The position numbers and the translations under genes are program-made. The notes under the pieces are model-generated. The model was not told the DNA's origin, searched no databases, and worked only from the letters and a program-made list of their open reading frames with translations. A stretch of DNA of 64,000 bases from Legionella lansingensis (GTDB lineage Bacteria; Pseudomonadota; Gammaproteobacteria; Legionellales; Legionellaceae), in contig NZ_LT906451.1 in NCBI RefSeq assembly GCF_900187355.1, positions 744,501 through 808,500 of the forward strand, in the 5' to 3' direction. Positions within the stretch are counted from its first letter, which is position 1. Every line of letters starts with the position of its first letter. Positions 55,626 through 63,262 of the stretch are shown in pieces.

Positions 55626-56510
55626 ATGAGAGTTCCATTGATTAAAAAGCAATTTTTATTTGTATTATTTTTCTTATTCGCCTTAGCCACAACAAGTTTC
55701 GCGCAAAAAAAAGAAATTGCTATTACTATTGATGACTTGCCTTTTGTTGGTGAAAGCAAAAATTTTCACTTAAATATGATCATCGATACGCTAAAAACAA
55801 ATGAAGTCCCAGCAACAGGGTTTGTGATAGCTGGCGAGGTTACTCCTGAAAACTGGCAAATGCTACTTAAGTTTCATGATGCCGGTTTGGGTTTAGGTAA
55901 TCATACTTACTCCCATGTAAATTTAAATCGAGTAAACACTGACGCTTATATCCAGGAGATAGATGCTGCAGATAAAGTATTATTGCCAATTCTCACTGAA
56001 CCAAAATATTTTCGTTATCCTTATTTGGCTATGAGTCAAGGAGACAAGAAAGATAAGGTTCTGCACTTTCTTGAGTCAAAAAACTACCAAATCGCACCAA
56101 TTACCATAGATAGTAAGGATTTCCTATTCAATCAAATTTTGTATGCAGTGCCCGAAAAAGAAAGGCGTGGGTTTCTCAGTGTGCTGCGGGCGTGTTATAT
56201 TAATTTTATTTGGCAGCAGACGTTGAAAGCCGAAGAACATAGTCGCTTAGCTCATAAACCCGAGCAGGCTCAAATTTTATTAATCCATGCGAACCTTCTT
56301 AATGCTTATGTTCTGCCTGATATCATCAGTCTTTATAAACAAAATGGCTATACTTTTGTTCGTTTGGAGGAGGCATTAAAGACCACCGCTGATGATCCTC
56401 CTAAAGCACTGGCTAAGAAACATAAAGTAAAACCAAAGATGAAACTTGCAGAGCGTCCTCGTTTCACTCGACCTGAGCCCAACATAGAAAATTACATGGA
56501 ATGGGACTAA
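55626..56510 (+). CDS. Polysaccharide deacetylase-family protein
   Basis: A 294-residue exported protein with an N-terminal signal peptide (QFLFVLFFLFALATTSFAQ). The NodB-type domain has the TIDDLPF motif (Asp pair at the metal site) and GNHTYSHVNLN, which supplies the His-x3-His metal ligands. The family removes acyl groups from N-acetylated sugars in peptidoglycan, chitin or exopolysaccharide. A basic, Pro-rich tail (KHKVKPKMKLAERPRF) follows the domain. The substrate cannot be named. Expected location is periplasmic or secreted. Confidence 0.85.
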   Translation: MRVPLIKKQFLFVLFFLFALATTSFAQKKEIAITIDDLPFVGESKNFHLNMIIDTLKTNEVPATGFVIAGEVTPENWQMLLKFHDAGLGLGNHTYSHVNLNRVNTDAYIQEIDAADKVLLPILTEPKYFRYPYLAMSQGDKKDKVLHFLESKNYQIAPITIDSKDFLFNQILYAVPEKERRGFLSVLRACYINFIWQQTLKAEEHSRLAHKPEQAQILLIHANLLNAYVLPDIISLYKQNGYTFVRLEEALKTTADDPPKALAKKHKVKPKMKLAERPRFTRPEPNIENYMEWD

Positions 56511-56553
56511 TTTTGTACTACACTAATAAGGAAGCTACTGATAGGGAATATCC

Positions 56554-56751
56554 ATGGCCGACTTATTGAATCTACTAGCAATTATTATCATTTTTGGGGT
56601 AGCCATGTGGCTGATAAATGTTTTTATCCCCATGCCTTATGCAATCAAGACGCTACTCAATGTAGTCGTTTTAATTATTTTGATCATTTACGTACTGCAG
56701 TTCTTTGGCATCATTCATACTGTGTTGCCGCCACTTAGGTTATTTCGCTAG
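56554..56751 (+). CDS. Thivi_2564-family small membrane protein
   Basis: A 65-residue protein with two membrane helices (LLNLLAIIIIFGVAMWLINVF and LLNVVVLIILIIYVLQFFG) joined by IPMPYAIKT. This arrangement is that of the Thivi_2564 family of small membrane proteins with no known role. GGGAATATCC precedes the ATG. It follows the deacetylase gene by 43 bases and may be co-transcribed with it. Confidence 0.8.
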   Translation: MADLLNLLAIIIIFGVAMWLINVFIPMPYAIKTLLNVVVLIILIIYVLQFFGIIHTVLPPLRLFR

Positions 56752-56784
56752 GAAACCCTAAATTGACTTGGTCTTTCAAGTCAA

Positions 56785-56870
56785 AATCTCGAATTAACCA
56801 TGACTGACCACAGCATCTAACGAAAAATGATGGATGCCGTAGTCAAGTCATGATCTCTTGACAATTACAG
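56785..56870. repeat. Degenerate core palindrome copy
   Basis: CTCGAATTAACCATGACTGACC with GATGCCGTAGTCAAGTCATGA resembles the core pair seen elsewhere with many substitutions, apparently an old decayed copy. The remaining bases up to 57032 hold nothing clear. Confidence 0.45.
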
Positions 56871-57032
56871 GTCCAGAAGCACAATATCTCTTAAATAGAA
56901 TTGGAAAGCTAGCTAACAAGCACGTTGCTCATTTATTGAGACTGTTTAGAAATGGTGTTATTCCTGCTACAAAGGAATGACACAGTTTGGTAAACGCTCT
57001 CCATTACTAAAGTAATTGAAGGGATGAACTTT

Positions 57033-57983
57033 ATGAAATGGTGTAAGTGGTTTTTTGGTATTGTGTGTTGTATTGTGCAGATTTCAACAGCACTTGCTTA
57101 TGATGAACCTGCTGTTAATTTGGGTTATACCAGCTTCTTTGATGGAGGTCCTCCTGCCGGCCCAGGATTTTATTTTCAAGACTATTTTCAATACTATACA
57201 ACCAATCGCTTAAATGACAATAAAGGGAAGCGATTACCTTTTCCTCGCAATGACGTGGATGTTGCTGTCAATACGACGCAATTGATTTATTTATCCACTA
57301 AAAAAATAGTTGGAGCTAACCTAGGAGTTTCAGCTCTTTTGCCATGGGTTATAAATGCTAATGTAGATGATGGATTAAACAACGCGGTTTTAAAGATACA
57401 GGATGGTCCAAGTGATCTCTTTATTGGTCCTGCCTTGCAATATGATCCAATTATGCGAAAAGATGGGAAAGGTCCATTGTTTGTACACCGTTTCGCACTC
57501 GATATCATTGCTCCAATGGGAGAATATGACAATTTTATTGCTATTAATCCAGGAGGGAACTTTTGGGCAATTAACCCGTATTGGGCAGCAACCATTTGGA
57601 TTACGCCCAAATGGTCAAGCTCTACTCGCCTGCATTATTTATGGAATGCAAAAAATCATGATCCCAATATCGCATTTGGTCCAACAGCTCGAACAACTCA
57701 AGCCGGGCAGGCTGTTTTTGGCAATTTTGCAACAAATTATGCGATAACAGAAAAATTTAATGTAGGTATCAATGGTTATTTCTTCGATCAATTTACGGAT
57801 ACACGGGTTAACGATATAAATGTACCTGGCAGGCGGGAAAAAGTTTGGGCCATTGGCCCAGGAGCATTATATAATATCTCGAAAAATCTTTTTCTGTTTT
57901 GTAACTTATACATAGAACAGGATGCCAGAAATCGTCCCCAAGGAACAAGTGGTATACTTCGTTTTACTGGTCATTTTGGCTAA
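57033..57983 (+). CDS. MetA-pathway-type outer membrane protein (Phenol_MetA_deg-like)
   Basis: A 316-residue exported protein. The signal peptide is MKWCKWFFGIVCCIVQISTALA. The mature part has beta-barrel strands with aromatic ends (FYFQDYFQYYTTNRLND, FLFCNLYIEQDARNRP) and the family's PGGNFWAINPYWAATIWITPKW. This family is named after phenol meta-cleavage operons, but most members are outer-membrane proteins of unknown cargo. ATG 57033 has GAAGGGA nine bases ahead; ATG 57024 is too close to that site. Confidence 0.8.
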   Translation: MKWCKWFFGIVCCIVQISTALAYDEPAVNLGYTSFFDGGPPAGPGFYFQDYFQYYTTNRLNDNKGKRLPFPRNDVDVAVNTTQLIYLSTKKIVGANLGVSALLPWVINANVDDGLNNAVLKIQDGPSDLFIGPALQYDPIMRKDGKGPLFVHRFALDIIAPMGEYDNFIAINPGGNFWAINPYWAATIWITPKWSSSTRLHYLWNAKNHDPNIAFGPTARTTQAGQAVFGNFATNYAITEKFNVGINGYFFDQFTDTRVNDINVPGRREKVWAIGPGALYNISKNLFLFCNLYIEQDARNRPQGTSGILRFTGHFG

Positions 57984-58014
57984 GTATTGACGAAATTTGG
58001 CGAATAGTTTACTC

Positions 58015-58163
58015 GATCTCAAGTTTTTTAGTTTGCCAAAAACAAAAAACCCGAATTACCGTGACTTGATCACGGTATCCAGCGACCCTCAAGAAACTAT
58101 GGATACCGTGGTCAAGCCACGGTAATTCGATGTTCTAAAAAGTCAAATAAGAACTTGTAGATC
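58015..58163. repeat. Class II palindromic miniature element, second copy
   Basis: The ends GATCTCAAGTTTTTTAGTTTG (58015 onward) and GAACTTGTAGATC (58151-58163) match the ends of the element at 20291-20439. Inside are ATTACCGTGACTTGATCACGGTAT and ATACCGTGGTCAAGCCACGGTAAT. It separates the MetA-type gene from the DprE2-like gene. Confidence 0.78.
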
Positions 58164-58202
58164 GAGTTCTAGACAAATTACCGTCATGCGTTTAAGTGAC
58201 AT

Positions 58203-58931
58203 TCAAAATTTCAGCCTACGATAAACAAAGAAGGGTAGACACCTTATGATGGCCATAATGGGACGCCAAAAAAAGGGATGATAGATAAGTCGCTTTCCAG
58301 ATTTCGCTGCCTTCCAACAGGCTTTGGCACAGGCCTTTGGAGGGGAGGCATAGAAAATTCCTGAGACGCCATAAGTTTGCACTGTATCAATAAAACCAAG
58401 CTTCGCTATCGTGATGAAGAGGTTATCGCGAGTGGTTTGCTGTAAACCCTGGAGATAAATTTCAATGGCAGCTTTAGAGCCACCATAGAGGCTATTCTTG
58501 GCTCTACCGCGACAAGCGGCGACGGAACTTAAAAAAACCAGATGAAAACTTACTTGTGGTCGCTGCAGGTAGGCATGAATTAATTGTATTGTACTTAAAA
58601 CATTGGTATTAACAAGTTCTGTAATGGTCTTAGAATCTAGCTCTGAATTTTGCGCCATAGAACTGTAAGCAAAGAAAAGATCCAGCTCTTCAGGTTTTTG
58701 TTGGAAGAGATCAAGTAAATGTGTCAGATCGGCTACCATATCAGTGCATAGCAAAGCACAATCCACTTGATATCGTAAACGAATATTCGCTGCGATGATT
58801 TCCAGTTGCCTCAAGTTTCGTCCTACAAGAAGCAGATTTTGTTTAGCGTGAGCAGCCAGATGAGCGAACTCCTCTGCAATAATAGATGTTGCGCCCAAGA
58901 TGACCCAGGTCCTAGATTCTTTTTGAGTCAT
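58203..58931 (-). CDS. SDR-family reductase, DprE2-like
   Basis: A 242-residue short-chain dehydrogenase. The Rossmann motif is WVILGATSIIAEEFA (in place of TGxxxGIG, as in DprE2 relatives), and the catalytic Ser/Tyr-x3-Lys appears as SLYGGSKAA. The C-terminus is hydrophobic and basic (FFWRPIMAIIRCLPFFVYRRL), suggesting membrane association. It overlaps by 4 bp the oxidase gene that encodes a DprE1-like partner. In mycobacteria DprE1 oxidises and DprE2 reduces a decaprenyl-phospho-sugar to convert ribose to arabinose. The substrate here is inferred only. Confidence 0.78.
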   Translation of the reverse strand: MTQKESRTWVILGATSIIAEEFAHLAAHAKQNLLLVGRNLRQLEIIAANIRLRYQVDCALLCTDMVADLTHLLDLFQQKPEELDLFFAYSSMAQNSELDSKTITELVNTNVLSTIQLIHAYLQRPQVSFHLVFLSSVAACRGRAKNSLYGGSKAAIEIYLQGLQQTTRDNLFITIAKLGFIDTVQTYGVSGIFYASPPKACAKACWKAAKSGKRLIYHPFFWRPIMAIIRCLPFFVYRRLKF

Positions 58932-60220
58932 GAAGTGATCCCCAATCGCCTACTTAAATCAGAACACATAGGGCTTTTATAATGGGATAATACGTTAATG
59001 AATGCCTGGTGGTTTGGGTATTGGCGGTAAAATTGTTCTTGAGTAAGCAGCAAATCTTTGGCTAAATAACTTTTCCCTTCTACATCCGTGATGCAGGCAT
59101 TGATGGCACGGATTGCGGTATGAGCTTGAGGATTATTAATAAAATCAACAGCCAAGGTAAATCCTGGTTGGGGGAAGGACAAGAGACCTTTACCAGGCTG
59201 GGTAAAATATTTTAGCACAGCTAATGTGGGGGTGGCTTTGGCATTACGAATGATAGCAAGGCATTGGTGGATAGTTTGCAACGCCTCGCTAACTCCAAAA
59301 ACACCTTGAAACTGGATTAACCCCTTTCTACCATATAAACGATTCCAATTTTGAATGGCATCCAGAGGGTTATTAAAATAAGGCAGAGGCAAGACGCGTT
59401 TCTGAGTAGGGAAAGTACTAAAATAATAGCGATTGAACCAGCGCATATTCCAGTTATATATTAGCCGACAAGGTAATCTGGGAATACTAAAGTGATAACG
59501 TGACTTCGGTTGACCAGTTTCTATATGATTGGCGAGTGAGAGTAAAGCACGGCATTGATCATTGAGCAAATCCACCCAGGCAACTTGATAGTCGTAATTT
59601 GGCCCATGCGATTGCATCCGCTCTAATAAGGACTGCCATTCAAAGTATTTTTCGGTTTCTGTAACCACAAAATGTGATGAGTTACGCATCCTAATTGCCA
59701 AGCGTTTAATAATGCCAGTTAAGCCAAGCCCGCCAATGGTGGCGTAAAAAAGTTGTTTATTTTCTTTAGCACTACAACGGAATGCCTGATTTTCTAGTTG
59801 TAAATCTATCCATTCGATATGATGACCAAAACTGCCGGCTTGATGATTATTTTTGCCGTGAACATCATTGGCTACGCCACCTGCCAATGTGGCGCGTAAA
59901 GTACCTGGTATAACAGGAGGAACGTAAGAAGAATCCACGGCAAAAAGATCAGCGAAGGTTACACCTCCCTGCGCGATTAAAATACCTGTTTCAGGGTCAA
60001 AGGACAATAGATGATTTAAGCGTGTGGTATCAACAATGATACCTTCATGATTAACACAACAATCCCCATAACTGGATCCATTACCACGAGCCAACAAACC
60101 ATCAGAATCTAAAAAAACCGTGGTAATTTGTTCTTCATTTTCAGGGCGTACGCAACTTGCGCTAGTTTGTATCGCGTTAGTGAAGTTTGACAGTTTTTTA
60201 GTCGAGCTCGGCATTTTCAT
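58928..60220 (-). CDS. FAD-dependent oxidoreductase, DprE1-like
   Basis: A 430-residue FAD_binding_4 oxidase. FAD contacts are GNGSSYGDCC (residues 47-55) and GTLRATLAGGVANDVHGKNNHQAGSFGHH (106-134). His121 in HGKNNH and Lys388 in SYLAKDL correspond to catalytic positions of mycobacterial DprE1. The residue matching the drug-reactive Cys387 of M. tuberculosis appears to be Ala357 (FTLAVDF). The C-terminus SPMCSDLSRRLGI matches the family. AGGA precedes the ATG. With the next gene it forms an epimerase pair, probably acting on a polyprenyl-phosphate sugar for a cell-surface glycan. Confidence 0.82.
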   Translation of the reverse strand: MKMPSSTKKLSNFTNAIQTSASCVRPENEEQITTVFLDSDGLLARGNGSSYGDCCVNHEGIIVDTTRLNHLLSFDPETGILIAQGGVTFADLFAVDSSYVPPVIPGTLRATLAGGVANDVHGKNNHQAGSFGHHIEWIDLQLENQAFRCSAKENKQLFYATIGGLGLTGIIKRLAIRMRNSSHFVVTETEKYFEWQSLLERMQSHGPNYDYQVAWVDLLNDQCRALLSLANHIETGQPKSRYHFSIPRLPCRLIYNWNMRWFNRYYFSTFPTQKRVLPLPYFNNPLDAIQNWNRLYGRKGLIQFQGVFGVSEALQTIHQCLAIIRNAKATPTLAVLKYFTQPGKGLLSFPQPGFTLAVDFINNPQAHTAIRAINACITDVEGKSYLAKDLLLTQEQFYRQYPNHQAFINVLSHYKSPMCSDLSRRLGITS

Positions 60221-60320
60221 AATAATCCTGATCCATTTAAGTGTGGCATGTTTTCTTTAAAATAAAAAGCTTCTGTTCTGATAGGGTGTGATTAAAACGG
60301 TTTTTTCCGGGTCGAAGATC

Positions 60321-60339
60321 CATGGTCAAGCCGCGGGAT
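60321..60339. repeat. Half copy of the core palindrome
   Basis: CATGGTCAAGCCGCGGGAT is one arm of the core unit without its partner, in the dprE1-like/fleN divergent spacer. It is probably a truncated remnant. Confidence 0.5.
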
Positions 60340-60380
60340 GTTAGGCATTAATAGAAAATAAAACCCGCGCTTCACCCGGC

Positions 60381-60395
60381 TGGCACGTTTTGTGC
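60381..60395 (+). promoter_or_regulatory. Sigma-54-type promoter upstream of fleN
   Basis: TGGCAC (60381-60386), a 5-base spacer and GTGC (60392-60395) match the -24/-12 RpoN consensus TGGCAC-N5-TTGC with one mismatch. It lies about 50 bp upstream of fleN. Flagellar class II genes in Legionella and Pseudomonas use RpoN with FleQ, which supports the call. Confidence 0.7.
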
Positions 60396-60443
60396 GTATT
60401 TATTAAGTAATGAATGGTTTTATCCATGTTAAATGGGGGCTGC

Positions 60444-61319
60444 ATGTCGAAGACTAAGCATCTAGCTGAAAGAACACCAAAATTTCGCAATGGATCTCGT
60501 CCGAAACCAGTTAAAGTCATTGCTGTTGCAGCCGGTAAAGGTGGTGTGGGTAAGAGTAATGTGTCCGTGAATTTAGCAATAGCTCTTGCGCAAAAAGAGA
60601 AAAAAGTTCTTCTTTTGGATGCCGATTTAAGTTTAGCAAATATTGATATTATGTTGGGGTTGCATACCCAATATAACCTTTCCCATGTGGTGCAGGGTCT
60701 TTGCGATCTTAATGAAATCGTGTTGCAGGGACCTGAGGGAGTTCGGGTAATACCTGCTTCTTCAGGCAGTGATTACATGACCCAATTAAGTCCAGTTGAG
60801 CATGCTGGGATTATTGATGCCTTCAATGAGCTGACAGACGATGCAGATTATATGATTATTGATACCGCTGCCGGTATCTCTGATACCGTATTAAGTTTTG
60901 TCCGTTCTTCCCAAGAATTGATCGTCATCGTCTGCGATGAGCCTACCTCATTGACTGATGCCTATGCACTTATCAAAGTCATGAGCAATCGTTATGAGTG
61001 GACTCATTTCCATGTGTTAGCAAATATGGTGCGTAGCATAAAAGAGGGACGTGAATTGTTTAACAAATTATATCGAGTTGTAGAACAGTTTTTGAATGTG
61101 CGTTTAGATTATGCTGGGGCCATTCCTTTTGACGAGCATGTGCATCAAGCGATTAAAAAACAAAAACCTGTCGTCCTGGCTTATCCTGATTCTAATGCCG
61201 CTAAAGCACTCTTACAGCTGGCTGAAACTGTCGATGATTGGCCAACCAAATATGCTTTAGGAGGGAATACTAGCTTTTTTCTCAAGCGTCTAGTTACTGG
61301 AGCACACAAAGGGAATTAG
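60444..61319 (+). CDS. fleN: Flagellar number regulator FleN (FlhG), MinD-like ATPase
   Basis: A 291-residue ParA/MinD-family ATPase that limits flagellum number and restrains FleQ. The deviant Walker A motif GKGGVGKSNVSVN is near residue 32; LLLDADLSLANIDIMLGLH and MIIDTAAGISDTVLSF follow. The C-terminus lacks a clear MinD-type membrane helix. ATG 60444 (MSKTKHLAERT) has GGGGG a few bases ahead; upstream ATGs at 60414 and 60426 are less likely. flhF, usually directly upstream, is absent; a divergent dprE1-like gene is there instead. fliA follows. Confidence 0.93.
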   Translation: MSKTKHLAERTPKFRNGSRPKPVKVIAVAAGKGGVGKSNVSVNLAIALAQKEKKVLLLDADLSLANIDIMLGLHTQYNLSHVVQGLCDLNEIVLQGPEGVRVIPASSGSDYMTQLSPVEHAGIIDAFNELTDDADYMIIDTAAGISDTVLSFVRSSQELIVIVCDEPTSLTDAYALIKVMSNRYEWTHFHVLANMVRSIKEGRELFNKLYRVVEQFLNVRLDYAGAIPFDEHVHQAIKKQKPVVLAYPDSNAAKALLQLAETVDDWPTKYALGGNTSFFLKRLVTGAHKGN

Positions 61320-61384
61320 AGTTTGTCTTGATGGGGCTTAACCAGTAGGTGTTAAACCGTTAGGCAAAAGACTAAGGAGCAATC

Positions 61385-62101
61385 GTGGATGCTTTGGCTG
61401 CGTATAGCAAAGTGAATCAACAAACACAGGAAATGCTAGTAAAAACCCATGCCTTAATGGTGAAACGAATAGCTCATCATTTATTGGGAAGATTACCACA
61501 TTCTGTACAGCTTGACGATTTAGTCCAGGCAGGAATGTTAGGCTTGCTCGAAGCTGTTAGGCATTACGATGCAACGAAGGGAGCTTCCTTTGAAACCTAT
61601 GCAGGTATTCGTATCCGTGGTCATATGCTTGATGAAGTTCGACGCAATGATTGGGTTCCAAGATCAGTGTACCGCAATGCAAGAATGATTTCTGAGGCAG
61701 TAAAAAAGGTTGAAAATCGTTTGGGGCGAGATGCGAAGGATCATGAAATTGCTAGCGAACTTAATCTAAGTCTCGATGAATATCATGAGATGTTAAAAGA
61801 TTCTGCTGGTAGCCAGCTTTATGGCTTTGACGATCTCGGGGTTACTGATGATGTTCTAAAAATGGATAACGGCAACGAATCAACTGAGCCACATGTTCAT
61901 ATCCAACAACAGGACATGATTAATCAACTTTCGCAAATTATTGACAGTTTGCCTGAAAAAGAACGTTTAGTGTTGTCTTTATATTACGAACAAGATCTAA
62001 ATCTAAAAGAAATTGGTGCAGTGCTTGGTGTAAGTGAATCTCGAGTTTCTCAAATTCATAGTCAGGCAACGCTGCGTATTAAGTCGCGATTATCGGAGTG
62101 A
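61385..62101 (+). CDS. fliA: RNA polymerase sigma-28 factor for flagellar operon
   Basis: A 238-residue sigma factor that directs late flagellar genes (flagellin, motility). Region 2 is LVKRIAHHLL... with DDLVQAGMLGLLEAV, FETYAGIRIRGHMLDEVR and NDWVPRSVYR. Region 4 has LPEKERLVLSLYYEQDLNLKEIGAVLGVSESRVSQIHSQA, a helix-turn-helix. It starts at GTG 61385 with AAGGAG five bases ahead. It follows fleN by 65 bases, the usual order. No anti-sigma flgM is nearby. Confidence 0.96.
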   Translation: MDALAAYSKVNQQTQEMLVKTHALMVKRIAHHLLGRLPHSVQLDDLVQAGMLGLLEAVRHYDATKGASFETYAGIRIRGHMLDEVRRNDWVPRSVYRNARMISEAVKKVENRLGRDAKDHEIASELNLSLDEYHEMLKDSAGSQLYGFDDLGVTDDVLKMDNGNESTEPHVHIQQQDMINQLSQIIDSLPEKERLVLSLYYEQDLNLKEIGAVLGVSESRVSQIHSQATLRIKSRLSE

Positions 62102-62138
62102 GTTAGGTGTCGTTCACTCACAGTAAAGGAACTGAAAT

Positions 62139-62531
62139 ATGACCATCGAGTTTAATCACACGATAATATCAGCTAAGGATCATAAAGCATCAGCCATGTT
62201 TTTGGCTGAGATTCTAAATCTTCCCGTTCCCACATCTTACGGTCCTTTCTTTATGGTAGAAACAAATAATGGCGTGAGTCTCGATTTTATAAAAGATGAG
62301 GGTAAAATATCCCCACAGCATTATGCCTTCTTAGTTAGCGAGAGGGAGTTTGATAGTATCTTTAAGCGAATCCAAGCAAAAAATCTGATTTATTGGGCTG
62401 ATCCTGGACAAACAAAAGTAGGCGAAATTAATCATCGAGATGGTGGTCGAGGGGTCTATTTTGAAGATCCAAATGGTCATCTTTTGGAGTTGCTTACTCG
62501 TCCCTATGGTTCCGGTGATAAAAAGAACTAG
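62139..62531 (+). CDS. VOC-superfamily (glyoxalase/bleomycin-resistance fold) protein
   Basis: A 130-residue single-unit VOC protein. Metal-type ligands are visible: His in FNHTII near the start, HYAFLV in the middle, and the Glu in FEDPNGHLLELLT near the end. Members are metalloenzymes or binding proteins of varied substrates, so the reaction cannot be named. AAAGGAAC precedes the ATG. It is followed after 72 bases by a cupin gene in the same direction. Confidence 0.85.
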   Translation: MTIEFNHTIISAKDHKASAMFLAEILNLPVPTSYGPFFMVETNNGVSLDFIKDEGKISPQHYAFLVSEREFDSIFKRIQAKNLIYWADPGQTKVGEINHRDGGRGVYFEDPNGHLLELLTRPYGSGDKKN

Positions 62532-62603
62532 AGCAAAAACATTCGACAATTCATCCTCTAGATGTACAATAAGAAAATTAATTACTCATTTTGAGGGCCA
62601 GGC

Positions 62604-62963
62604 ATGAAAAAAATAAATCTGCAGGATAAATTTGCTGCTTTTAATGATTATTGGTCACCTAAAATTGTTGGTGATCTGAATGATTCTCATGTCAAGCTTG
62701 CTAAATTTAAAGGGGAATTTGTTTGGCATAAACATGACACAGAGGATGAATTATTTCTCGTTATTAAAGGCCATTTGCTCATCAAATTAAGAGATAGAGA
62801 TATCCATCTTGATGAGGGTGAATTTGTTATCATCCCCAAGGGAATTGAACATATGCCCATTGCCAATGAAGAGGTTCAGGTTATGTTAATTGAACCTAAA
62901 ACGACATTAAATACTGGTGATGTAACTTCTGAATTAACCAAGGCTCAATTGGATAGGATCTAA
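62604..62963 (+). CDS. Cupin-domain protein
   Basis: A 119-residue small cupin beta-barrel. Motif 1 is WHKHDTEDELFLVIKGHLLIKL (His-x-His and Glu), motif 2 is EFVIIPKGIEHMPIANEE with the second His. These are the usual metal ligands, so a metal is likely bound. Substrate and role are unknown. GAGGGCC precedes the ATG. The gene lies alone between the VOC gene and a class I repeat. Confidence 0.88.
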   Translation: MKKINLQDKFAAFNDYWSPKIVGDLNDSHVKLAKFKGEFVWHKHDTEDELFLVIKGHLLIKLRDRDIHLDEGEFVIIPKGIEHMPIANEEVQVMLIEPKTTLNTGDVTSELTKAQLDRI

Positions 62964-63019
62964 ATTTCAATTTGATGCCATAAAGGGAGTGTTGCAGAAA
63001 ATACCCCACTTTTCCTCCT

Positions 63020-63154
63020 CACTGTCATTAAGTTAAGCGTTCTCGAATCCCCGCGGCGGCATTGACCGCGGGGTCCATCCTGTCAGTCTGGACATAGATA
63101 CCGCAGTCAAGCCGCGGTAATTCGAATGGAAAAGCCATTAACTTAATGGCAGTA
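63020..63154. repeat. Intact class I palindromic miniature element
   Basis: CACTGTCATTAAGTTAAG (63020-63037) and CATTAACTTAATGGCAGTA (63136-63154) are near-perfect inverted repeats. Between them are CCCCGCGGCGGCATTGACCGCGGGG and ATACCGCAGTCAAGCCGCGGTAAT. It is the uninterrupted counterpart of the element split by an IS at 3307-4880, sharing CAGTCTGGACAT in its centre. It lies about 110 bp upstream of prfB. Confidence 0.82.
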
Positions 63155-63262
63155 AAGTAAGCATGTGGGATATTTAAGATGACGACTGAGAATTGCTATT
63201 CTGTAGTCAGAAATGAGCTTTAGCTGTACAATAATGCCCTTATTACATTTGCTAGGATACTC

